16,415 nucleotides of DNA from Bryobacterales bacterium (GTDB taxonomy: Bacteria; Acidobacteriota; Terriglobia; Bryobacterales; Bryobacteraceae). Below, one piece after another: positions 7,832 through 15,045 of this stretch. The notes under the pieces were generated by a model that was not told where the DNA came from, searched no databases, and saw only the letters and a list, made by a program, of their open reading frames with translations. A program made the position numbers and the translations under genes. The stretch is taken from NCBI GenBank assembly GCA_016789785.1, contig JAEUQE010000209.1, positions 1 to 16,415 on the forward strand, in the 5' to 3' direction. Position 1 is the stretch's first letter. Each line of letters starts with the position of its first letter.

Positions 7832-8995
7832 TCAAAGGTGAGGTGCATGGCCGTATCGAGGGTTTCTGGCGCTGAGCGCAAGGAGCGCGACTATGGCCAC
7901 AAGCCAAGCAGCCACACCGGTGCGCTGGAAGGGATAGTCCACCAGTGCGTGCACGCAAAGAACAGGAAGGCCAACTGCCCATGGATGCCGAAACACAAAC
8001 CTCGACATCCATAGAGCGGCTAGCGCCAAATAGGTTGCCAGACCAATGCCGCCTTCGGCCGCGAACTCAAGCCACTCGTTGTGTGCGTAGTTCACGAATC
8101 TACCTGTGTCAAAGAGTGCATGGGCCGGGTAGGCAGCCGAGAAGGCGCCAAGGCCAAATCCGGCAACGGGCCTCGAGGCTATCATCTCAGCAGCCGACAA
8201 GGCGATCTCACGCCGGTAGCGAAGTGGATCGTCCTGACGCAACTTGTCGGCTAGCGTCTCCCATCCGACGACAGCAGCACCCACCGCGATTGCCAGACTC
8301 ACCGCGAGTGCGCGCCAGAACGCCACATCGCGCCGATCCGCAGCGAGCCAGTAGAGAACGAACGCCGCAACCTCGACCGCAACGAGAGTGACTCCAGCGC
8401 GGGATCCCGAGGTCACAACGCCGGCAACCAGCAGCACCGAAACGCTGGTCCAGAAGCCACTGATTCCGCGAGTTCCCGATGAGTACCACAAGGTCAGCGG
8501 AAGAATCACACAGACAAACGATGCGAAGTTGTTGCGGCTATGAAAAGGTCCGAACACCTTCGGCTCCCCGCTTGGCCACTGCCAGAAGATCCGGCCCTCT
8601 GATGTGTAGTACTGAAGGAGCGCGAAGATCGCGACCGACCCGCCAGCCACGGCGAGGGAGAACGCCATGCTGGAACGCCCGCCTCTACGCCCAGCAAGTA
8701 CGGAGGCAATGAATGCGGTCGCGCCCAGGGACGCCCAGTGAAGCAGATCTTGCACGGTAGCGGCACGATCGACGCTTAGCCCCAAAGCCAGTTGGGCAAA
8801 GCCGGCGAGCACCGGCACAAGCAACACTATCGCGGGCGTTACGGCAGTTCGGGATACATTCCCCTGGCAGACAAGGAATCCCGCAAGAATAAACATTCCG
8901 CACTCAAAAAGAGACTTGGGCCATTGATCCGGAATCCAGATGGTGAGAGTTGCGCTCAACAGCAACGCGACGAAGAGACTCTGGGCAAGAGGCAT
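7832..8995 (-). CDS. O-antigen ligase/polymerase family membrane protein (Wzy_C)
   Basis: A 387-residue polytopic membrane protein with roughly ten hydrophobic helices. It has the hallmarks of the O-antigen ligase/polymerase family: FGPFHSRNNFASF, SRAGVTLVAVE in a mid-protein helix, then GFGLGAFSAAYP and FVNYAHNEWLEFAAEGGIG. The last segment contains the conserved periplasmic-loop His-Asn and downstream Glu-Gly. Proteins of this family either polymerise lipid-linked glycan units (Wzy) or ligate glycan to lipid A core or protein (WaaL, PglL-like); sequence alone does not separate these. Its length is typical. It follows the epimerase gene after 11 bases and is the last enzyme of the glycan cassette, consistent with the final assembly step at the inner-membrane outer face. 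Confidence 0.87.
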   Translation of the reverse strand: MPLAQSLFVALLLSATLTIWIPDQWPKSLFECGMFILAGFLVCQGNVSRTAVTPAIVLLVPVLAGFAQLALGLSVDRAATVQDLLHWASLGATAFIASVLAGRRGGRSSMAFSLAVAGGSVAIFALLQYYTSEGRIFWQWPSGEPKVFGPFHSRNNFASFVCVILPLTLWYSSGTRGISGFWTSVSVLLVAGVVTSGSRAGVTLVAVEVAAFVLYWLAADRRDVAFWRALAVSLAIAVGAAVVGWETLADKLRQDDPLRYRREIALSAAEMIASRPVAGFGLGAFSAAYPAHALFDTGRFVNYAHNEWLEFAAEGGIGLATYLALAALWMSRFVFRHPWAVGLPVLCVHALVDYPFQRTGVAAWLVAIVALLALSARNPRYGHAPHL

Positions 8996-9006
8996 GGGAG
9001 AATCCG

Positions 9007-10629
9007 CTACCGCCCACGCAGCACCTGGGCCCTATGGAACACCTCAGGGCTTTCGTCCAACGTCATCTGGTGGTTGCTGAGCACGGCGGAGAACGCCGCC
9101 ATGACCTGCGTGTCAACTTCCTCCTTCGAGACCAGACGGCCCGCTGCCTTGAGGAAACGTTGGTTGTGATAGAGCGGATCAGTGTAATCCACAATGCGCC
9201 CCGACACGATGGCTGCGCGAAGATCCTCGATTCCCTCCTCAAGGGTTACCGAGCAGGCGTACCCAACATCTCTCTGGATTTTCTCGAAGCTGACACGGTA
9301 GTTGCGCCGATCTGGATTCTCAATGTGTTCCACCCGCGTGCCCGGGATCAACGTCTGAATGACCGAGGCCACTCCCGACAAGGTGTAGTTGAGACGGGAG
9401 TCTCCGAGGTTATAGATCTCTCCGCCGACGATTTGAACGGGACTGCCGAGCACCCGGACAAAGCCATCGGCCACATCGCCAACGTGGATGAACGGCCGCC
9501 ACTGCTCCCCGTTGAAGATCGTGATCACTCCTTCCCGAAGTGCCTTTGCCGTGAGAAGATTGACAACCAGATCAAACCGAGGCCGGTATGAGTTCCCAAA
9601 GACCGTCGCCAGGCGTAGGATCGTCGGCCGGAATTGATCTGTGCGCGCCTGAAGAAGGGCATTCTCACTATCGACTTTCGTTTGAGCATACAGCGAAATC
9701 GGCCCTACGCAGGAGCGCTCGTCGCAGAGTTCTTCGGTCTCGCCGTAGACACTACACGAAGACGCAAAAAGGAACCGCTCCACACCGTGGCCCTTTGCAA
9801 CTTCGATCAGCATTCGCGTGGCGGCATAGTTGATCTCCAGCGCGGCGCTACGGTCCTGTTCGCAGGCCGGATCTCCAACAATTGCCGCGAGATCGATAAT
9901 CGAGTTCACGCCAGCTACTGCCGACACGACGTTCTGGATGTTCCGGCAGTCGCCGATCGACAACTCAAAACCTGGCGTTCCGAAGAGATCACGGACGGCA
10001 GCATCGCCATACACGAAGTTGTCGAAAAGGCGTACGCGCCGTCCCTGGGCAATCAGCTTGCGGCAGAGGATCGAGCCGATGTAGCCGGCACCTCCGACGA
10101 CGAGGACGGGCGCTTTGTCTCGCGCATCCTCGACAATCGTTGCTTCATGCGCTTTGTCTCCTCCAGTTACCGGCTGGTGCGGCTCCCTCATCGACATTTT
10201 CAGCAGTCTCGCGCCAACAGTATAGATGTTGACGAGCAGCACGAATACAAGTGAGACGCTGCGGGCCAGGGTATCTGAGCGATCGACCAGAAAGCTCAGA
10301 AATAGGTAAATCAATGAGGCAACGGTGGCACCCTGCGACAAGACAATTAGCTTGTTGCGAAGGGTATAGGTCCGGTAGCGGCCATAGAATCCGAATAGAA
10401 GAAAAACAATGGGAAACAGTATCGACTGAGGCAAGAACGAGTCCAGGTAGAAGGCTCGGAACGCGCCGTAGAGCCGAACCGGATCGGCGCCTCCTTGAAT
10501 CATTGACTGCCAAACGGCTACCGCGGCCAAGGCCGTGAGCGCGGCCAGTTGGACGAGCACAAGGTCGGCAGTGATTCTGGGGAAGGCCTCACGCCAGGCA
10601 ATCTGCTGAAGGGCCCGGACTACTGACAT
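9007..10629 (-). CDS. Membrane-anchored extended-SDR sugar-nucleotide epimerase/dehydratase
   Basis: A 540-residue two-part protein. Residues about 20-145 form four hydrophobic segments (22-41, 67-86, 97-115, 124-143) with GFYGRYRTYTLRN between the second and third, resembling the N-terminal domain of CapD/WbpM-type dehydratases or phosphosugar transferases. After a linker, an NAD-dependent extended SDR begins with GGAGYIG at 179-185. Asp203 in LFDNF suggests NAD binding. SSCSVYG at 290-296 and YAQTK (Tyr314, Lys318) supply the catalytic residues, and RPFIHVGDVADG at 378-389 is typical of sugar epimerases. The usual CoA_binding_3 region of CapD is absent. The enzyme probably modifies an NDP-sugar for the neighbouring aminotransferase, but the exact reaction is not determinable. 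The ATG at 10629 overlaps the aminotransferase end by ten bases, with GGAGG four bases upstream. Confidence 0.87.
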   Translation of the reverse strand: MSVVRALQQIAWREAFPRITADLVLVQLAALTALAAVAVWQSMIQGGADPVRLYGAFRAFYLDSFLPQSILFPIVFLLFGFYGRYRTYTLRNKLIVLSQGATVASLIYLFLSFLVDRSDTLARSVSLVFVLLVNIYTVGARLLKMSMREPHQPVTGGDKAHEATIVEDARDKAPVLVVGGAGYIGSILCRKLIAQGRRVRLFDNFVYGDAAVRDLFGTPGFELSIGDCRNIQNVVSAVAGVNSIIDLAAIVGDPACEQDRSAALEINYAATRMLIEVAKGHGVERFLFASSCSVYGETEELCDERSCVGPISLYAQTKVDSENALLQARTDQFRPTILRLATVFGNSYRPRFDLVVNLLTAKALREGVITIFNGEQWRPFIHVGDVADGFVRVLGSPVQIVGGEIYNLGDSRLNYTLSGVASVIQTLIPGTRVEHIENPDRRNYRVSFEKIQRDVGYACSVTLEEGIEDLRAAIVSGRIVDYTDPLYHNQRFLKAAGRLVSKEEVDTQVMAAFSAVLSNHQMTLDESPEVFHRAQVLRGR

Positions 10630-11819
10630 ACTCCCTCCACGTACGCGGTCTCTGGTTCCTGAGAAAAGACTGGAATTCGGTTTTGAGTGACAATGTCTCG
10701 AACGGCATCCACGACGTCTTGCACATCGCTATCGGTCATCGCAGGGTAAAGGGGCAATGACAGAAGCCCCTCATACATCCGGTCCGCACCCGGAAACACC
10801 TTTGTGCAGTTCCACTCGTCCGCGCGGAAGTAAGGGTGCCGGTGCAACGGAATGAAATGTACGCTCGCACCAATGTTCCGCTGTTTCAGTTCCTCAATGA
10901 ACTCACCGCGCTCAAGGGTTGTGCGCAGACGAACCGGGAAAATGTGGTAGACGTGGAAGCGTCCGGCGAGTTCCCTTGGAAGCTCCAGTTCTGGCAGGTC
11001 CGCGAACGAACGGCGGTAGACTGCGGCGATCTCCCTCCGCCGTCGAATGAACGCGTCCAGCTTACGCAATTGGTGGATCCCTATGGCAGCCTGGATGTCT
11101 GTCATGTTGTACTTGTACCCAGGCTCCAACACTTGGTAGTACCAGGAGCCTGTCTGCGCGTACCGATTCCAGGCGTCGCGACTCATACCGTGAAGTGCGA
11201 GGCGCCGTACCCGTGCGGCAACGTCAGGATTGGAAGTGGTGATCATCCCTCCCTCTCCGGTGGTCATGTTCTTCGTTGCATAGAAGCTAAAGGCGGTTGT
11301 GTCGCCGAAGGTCCCGATGCGACGGCCACGATACTCGGTTCCAATCGCATGAGCGGCATCCTCTACGACCTTGAGTCCCGTGGCCCTGGCGAGGTCCAGA
11401 ATGCCCTCCAGATCGCAGGCCTGGCCCGCATAATGGACCGGTACGATCGCTCGAGTTCGAGGGCTGACCGCCCTTCGTGCGGCAGTCATGTCGATCAGCC
11501 CGTGCTGATCGACGTCCACCAATACTGGCTGCGCACCAAGGTGAAAGACCACATTGGCGGTGGCGCAGAAGGTCATGGTCGGCACGATGACCTCATCTCC
11601 AGGCCCAATCCCGAGGGCCGCGAGCGACAGATGAAGGGCGGCGGTACACGAGTTGACGGCAATCGCGTAGGGAGCCCCCACGTAGGCCGCAAAGGCCTCC
11701 TCGAATGAGCGCACTTTAGGGCCTGTGGTAACCCAGCCGGATCTCATGCTGTCAACGACTTCGTTGATTTCGTCTTCACCGATCATGGGAAGGCAGTACG
11801 GCAGAAACTGAGTACGCAA
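10620..11819 (-). CDS. DegT/DnrJ/EryC1/StrS-family sugar aminotransferase
   Basis: A 399-residue PLP-dependent aminotransferase that transfers an amino group to a keto-sugar nucleotide. It opens with the family-typical LPYCLPMIGEDEINEV and SGWVTTGPKVRSFEE. NSCTAALHLSL at 56-66 and VVEDAAHAIG at 151-160 (Asp154) bind PLP. Lys183 in YATKNMTTGEGG is the Schiff-base lysine, and YKYNMTDIQAAIG is also typical. The open frame extends about 104 codons further upstream inside the glycosyltransferase gene, but that part lacks family similarity. A TTG at 11819, with GGAGG nine bases upstream, gives the correct N-terminus. It overlaps the glycosyltransferase gene by 44 bases and the epimerase gene by ten. 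Likely product: an amino sugar for surface glycan. The precise substrate is not determinable. Confidence 0.9.
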   Translation of the reverse strand: MRTQFLPYCLPMIGEDEINEVVDSMRSGWVTTGPKVRSFEEAFAAYVGAPYAIAVNSCTAALHLSLAALGIGPGDEVIVPTMTFCATANVVFHLGAQPVLVDVDQHGLIDMTAARRAVSPRTRAIVPVHYAGQACDLEGILDLARATGLKVVEDAAHAIGTEYRGRRIGTFGDTTAFSFYATKNMTTGEGGMITTSNPDVAARVRRLALHGMSRDAWNRYAQTGSWYYQVLEPGYKYNMTDIQAAIGIHQLRKLDAFIRRRREIAAVYRRSFADLPELELPRELAGRFHVYHIFPVRLRTTLERGEFIEELKQRNIGASVHFIPLHRHPYFRADEWNCTKVFPGADRMYEGLLSLPLYPAMTDSDVQDVVDAVRDIVTQNRIPVFSQEPETAYVEGVCQ

Positions 11820-12963
11820 CTTCTTTCTCCTCCAAGAGCGTTCGATAAACCTGCTGATAGCTCCCGAGCATACGGTCCATTGAGTAGTTCTCCTCAAAAA
11901 TGGACCTCGCTTGAGATCCGTAAGAATGGCGACGAAGCGGGTCAGAGAGCAGGGACTCAATGGCTTGCGCGATGGACTCGGGAGATTTGGCCGGAACGAG
12001 GAAAGCACCCCTGCCATCCTGCGTGGGCTCGCGATTGGGGCTGATCGAAGTAGTGACGATGCAGCACCCCGCGGCCATAGCTTCCAGCAGGGCGATGGAG
12101 AGCCCTTCGCGCCAGGTCGGCAACACAACAAGGTCCGCAGCGTTCAGCAGTTCGGCTACATCCGTCCTGAAGCCGAGAAAGAGCACCATGTCTTCGATCG
12201 CCAATCGCCGCACCCGATCCTCGAGCTCGGCGCGAAGCGGGCCCGTTCCGGCGAGGACGAGTCTGAACTTCCGGACGGCGCGGGACGGGACCGCAGCGAC
12301 AGCATCAAGCAGGTCTTCGAGCCCTTTCTCGGCCGCAAGCCGGCCATGAGTGAGCAGCATGAGGGTGTCGCCGTCAATGCCGAGGGATTGACGGAGCCTG
12401 GATCTCTGGTCCTCGGTTGTGAGAGCGGGAGCAGGAATCCCGTTCGGGATCGACTGGATCTTCCAAGGCGCCGCTATTCCGAGTTTGATTCCCCAGTTCG
12501 CGTGGAAGTTGCTCACGGTGATGACTTTGTCACAGCACCAGGAAGCAACCCTGTCAAGTGCAACGTAGAAAGCGATCCGGAAGGGATGGGAAGCCTCGTG
12601 AAAAGCGAACCCGTGTGAGGTGTGGACTACGACAGGCACACCTGCCATCCAGGCGGCAAGCCTGCCGATGAACCCCGCTTTGGTGGTATGGGTGTGGACA
12701 ATCGTGTACTCACTGGCGCGGAGGAAACGGGTTAGCCTCCAGAGTCCGATCAGGTCTTTGACTGGCCGGATCTCTCTCCACACCGCATCGAGCGGCACTA
12801 CCTGAACGGAGTTCTTCGTTGCCGCTTCCTGAAAATCAGGATCGGTTGAGAGCACCGACACGTCCCAGTTGAGGGTGCGCCAGTGGCGGGCCAGCCGGAG
12901 GATTCCGAGCGAGGCACCTCCGAACTTGGAATCGCCGATCACGTGGAGAATTCGGACTTGCAT
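11776..12963 (-). CDS. Glycosyltransferase family 4 protein
   Basis: A 395-residue GT-B-fold retaining glycosyltransferase of the GT4 type. The N-terminal Rossmann half begins ILHVIGDSKFGGASLGILRL, the glycine-rich acceptor-side loop, followed by VHTHTTKAGFIGRLAA and VVHTSHGFAFH. The C-terminal donor half has LMLLTHGRLAAEKGLEDLL, LVLAGTGPLR, VLFLGFRTDVAELLNAADL and the E-x7-E motif in EGLSIALLEAMAAG. This is the normal length, with no membrane segment, so it probably works at the cytoplasmic membrane face on a lipid-linked acceptor. It is the first gene of the glycan cassette. Its ATG at 12963 has only a weak ribosome site, and its last 44 bases overlap the aminotransferase start. Donor and acceptor cannot be read from sequence. 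Confidence 0.92.
   Translation of the reverse strand: MQVRILHVIGDSKFGGASLGILRLARHWRTLNWDVSVLSTDPDFQEAATKNSVQVVPLDAVWREIRPVKDLIGLWRLTRFLRASEYTIVHTHTTKAGFIGRLAAWMAGVPVVVHTSHGFAFHEASHPFRIAFYVALDRVASWCCDKVITVSNFHANWGIKLGIAAPWKIQSIPNGIPAPALTTEDQRSRLRQSLGIDGDTLMLLTHGRLAAEKGLEDLLDAVAAVPSRAVRKFRLVLAGTGPLRAELEDRVRRLAIEDMVLFLGFRTDVAELLNAADLVVLPTWREGLSIALLEAMAAGCCIVTTSISPNREPTQDGRGAFLVPAKSPESIAQAIESLLSDPLRRHSYGSQARSIFEENYSMDRMLGSYQQVYRTLLEEKEVAYSVSAVLPSHDR
11829..11833 (-). promoter_or_regulatory. Ribosome binding site that fixes the aminotransferase TTG start
   Basis: The minus strand reads GGAGG nine bases before the TTG at 11819. It lies inside the 3' part of the upstream glycosyltransferase gene. 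It supports a TTG start instead of the much longer upstream extension. Confidence 0.65.
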
Positions 12964-13315
12964 AGTTGTCTCGGCCCGTCGCGTTGGACTGAAGCCCGCT
13001 CAGGTAATAGCAACGGAGGGGCCAACACTCAATGGTGCAGCCAAGTGATTTCTTTTAAAGAAGTTCGAGGACTGCGAGGAAACACGGGCTGCTCCGGGTC
13101 CCGAAAGGGAATCCCGAAACGGAAAGGCGTCTTCACAATTGGTACGCGACCCCGTTTGCGAACTGCCAAATGGAGGGCGGAAAAGCGAAAAACCAAGTCT
13201 CCCTAAGCGATTGGAAGTGCGCGTGCCTGAAAGGAAGTGCGGCTCGGATGGTTTGTCTCAGCTACTTGCCGCGACCAACGCCGCCGCGAGATTCGAAGGA
13301 ATCCGGTCCGCGAGA
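12964..13315. other. 352-bp intergenic region with no supported gene
   Basis: This gap separates the glycan cassette from the upstream secreted-protein gene and should hold the cassette's promoter, but I see no convincing -35/-10 pair. It contains a 13-base perfect palindrome, TTCTTTTAAAGAA, at 13050-13062. A small hairpin TCCC-GAAA-GGGA lies at 13099-13110, with a near repeat of its left half just after. Short open frames on the plus strand here have low-complexity basic translations and no family resemblance. The palindrome could be an operator, which is speculative. Confidence 0.5.
13188..13214 (-). terminator. Possible weak terminator after the BamE-like protein gene
   Basis: On the minus strand CCAATC can pair with GAcTTGG (one bulged base) across a nine-base loop, followed directly by TTTTT. 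It lies about 100 bases after the stop of the upstream gene. The stem is short, so termination may be inefficient. Confidence 0.25.
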
Positions 13316-14101
13316 TTACTGAGGTGGAGGCTTGGTGGGATCAGCGACGCTCCCGCCAAGACCAGCATACATGTCCTTTACTTTGATCACTTTGCTACCG
13401 TGGAAAGTCACGAACGTGACCTTTCCAGGAGGCATGCCGTATACCCAGTCTTCGAGTTCGAGCCCGTCTTTGATCTCGCGGCTCTTCGACCGGGGACGCC
13501 CTGCGGCGAGGATCACGGTGTCCTTGTCCATGCCCTCAATGACTCGTTGCTCCTTGATTGCTTTCTGGACCTCGGGAGGCAAGGTATTGACGAACTGCTC
13601 CGTTGCGCTTCGCTTCTCGAAATCCATCACAGTCAGAAGCATTTTCTTGAGATCGCCGGCGCCGAGCGGGGGCACACCTTTTGGAAAAATCAGGGCAAGA
13701 TTCGTACCGAGGGTCGGTGTACCGTTGGCGTTGATCGGGCGGGTGCGAGATCCCATACCGACTTCGACGCGCTCGTACCACTTCGTGCCGCTCTTCAGTC
13801 CACCATTGATCTCCAGAAGGATTTTGTCGTCCTCCAGTGTTACTTTCGTGATCTGGATAGCGTCGCCTGAGCGGCCCGCGGGCCCCATTTCTTTGTTGGC
13901 CTGGTCCCAGGCCTGCTTGTCATACGTGCCGTCAGTTTGTATGGGCAGCGGTTTTTTGGAACGAGGCAGGAGGACCTTGAGCGTGGCGTACTCGGCAGTC
14001 AGTCCGCGGATAATCTCCAGACGTTCATCGTCGGTGAGCTTGCGGCCAGCATCAAGTTGGCCAGTCATGAGCAGCGCGATACTCAGGGCGATTCGAAGCA
14101 T
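13316..14101 (-). CDS. Secreted protein with BamE/SmpA-like C-terminal module, unknown function
   Basis: I do not recognise a named family for the full 261 residues. Residues 1-18 look like a signal peptide (MLRIALSIALLMTGQLDA) without a lipobox cysteine, so it is probably periplasmic. The middle (about 75-145) is a beta-rich segment ending in ALIFPKGVPPLG. The C-terminal part (about 187-246) reads VIEGMDKDTVILAAGRPRSK, then LEDWVYGMPPGKVTFVTF and KVIKVKD, the repeated layout of BamE/SmpA/OmlA-type modules (helix, G-x-P turn, W-x-Y strand). The tail is proline-rich. The ATG at 14101 has GGAGG six bases upstream and sits one base after the stop of the protease gene, so the two are co-translated. 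The role is unknown; envelope maintenance is only a guess. Confidence 0.8.
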   Translation of the reverse strand: MLRIALSIALLMTGQLDAGRKLTDDERLEIIRGLTAEYATLKVLLPRSKKPLPIQTDGTYDKQAWDQANKEMGPAGRSGDAIQITKVTLEDDKILLEINGGLKSGTKWYERVEVGMGSRTRPINANGTPTLGTNLALIFPKGVPPLGAGDLKKMLLTVMDFEKRSATEQFVNTLPPEVQKAIKEQRVIEGMDKDTVILAAGRPRSKSREIKDGLELEDWVYGMPPGKVTFVTFHGSKVIKVKDMYAGLGGSVADPTKPPPQ

Positions 14102-14102
14102 C

Positions 14103-14996
14103 TCAAACCTCCTCGTCGTCTGGCTGGTAGAGCAGCGAAAGTTGCCGCTGTACTGGCGCCTTCCACATCAGGTAAAAAAGAAGCGCAAGGACGCAAGTAC
14201 ACAGCAAGCCAGCCTCGGGGCCATATTCGCCACCGCTCCAGAGACGCGAAATCTTCCAACTCAGCGCGTACCCTGTCACATTCATTGTAAATCCGCTGAG
14301 GTTGACGCCGAAGAGGGGAAGTGTGACATTCCAGCCGAAGTGGATTCCGATGGGAAGCCAAAGATCGCGGCTCCGCAGGAATGCAAGGCCGAAAAGAAGG
14401 CCCCACAGCATTGTGTTCAGGATTCCAACCCAAGAGGCGTTCTGGTTGTTCGAGTGAGCCAGCCCAAAGAGGACAGCCACTGGCAAGATAGTGGCGAACT
14501 CTCCGATGGTCCCGAGGAGCACCTGAAACCCGTAGCCTCGAAACAGCAATTCTTCGCCAACCGCCCCAAAGAGAAGCACGATCGCCAGGAAGGCCGCGCT
14601 GGCTGGGTTGGGCTCCCAGTTGGCGGCTTTCTGAAACTCCGCCGCGCCAACGAGAAGCGGTGGCACGAGCACCAGCAGGGCCGCGCCGACACCACATGCA
14701 AGGCCCAGTCCGAGATTCCGAGCCGACGCGCGAGTCCAGCCGAGACCAACATCCACCAATTCCGCACGCTCCCAAACACGAAGGGCGATGGCGTTGGCAA
14801 GAGCGGCGGCTGTAAAGGTGCTCAGGGCAGCCGACACAAAATAGCCACCGATCTGGTACATCAATGGCCCGAAAACCGACATGCCAGCCACTTCGAGGAA
14901 GGCAAAAATGGCCACGCGAAGCAGGGCGCCGAATTTGGTAGATTTCGGCTCAGGCACGGGCGCCTGACCATCGGGAAGCGGTGTCATCGGTTCCAA
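14103..14996 (-). CDS. CPBP-family intramembrane metalloprotease (CAAX/Abi type)
   Basis: A 297-residue polytopic membrane protein of the CPBP family (Rce1/Abi type). The catalytic motifs are intact: GEELLFRGYGF with Glu148-Glu149 and Arg153, FGLAHSNN with His181, and GIHFGWN with His219 and Asn223. These are the glutamates, histidines and asparagine known to form the active site. Around eight hydrophobic segments are visible, with a soluble N-terminal 20 residues and an acidic C-terminal tail. Bacterial members cleave membrane-bound peptides or act in bacteriocin immunity and maturation; the substrate here is unknown. The start is uncertain: TTG at 14996 has GGTGA four bases upstream, while an ATG at 14987 would remove three residues. 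It lies 49 bases after the kinase gene and one base before the BamE-like gene. Confidence 0.9.
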   Translation of the reverse strand: MEPMTPLPDGQAPVPEPKSTKFGALLRVAIFAFLEVAGMSVFGPLMYQIGGYFVSAALSTFTAAALANAIALRVWERAELVDVGLGWTRASARNLGLGLACGVGAALLVLVPPLLVGAAEFQKAANWEPNPASAAFLAIVLLFGAVGEELLFRGYGFQVLLGTIGEFATILPVAVLFGLAHSNNQNASWVGILNTMLWGLLFGLAFLRSRDLWLPIGIHFGWNVTLPLFGVNLSGFTMNVTGYALSWKISRLWSGGEYGPEAGLLCTCVLALLFYLMWKAPVQRQLSLLYQPDDEEV

Positions 14997-15045
14997 GACT
15001 TCACCGTATCATCCTGGATGGATCTTCGCTGGCTGGGGAGCAACT

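Noticed and set aside
11820..12131. N-terminal extension of the aminotransferase frame
   Set aside because: Those codons lie within the glycosyltransferase gene, give a Ser/Arg-rich sequence without similarity to the family, and the TTG at 11819 has a proper ribosome site.
12883..13206. A 107-codon plus-strand frame over the intergenic gap
   Set aside because: It starts inside the glycosyltransferase gene on the other strand. The translation is basic and low in complexity, with no family pattern.
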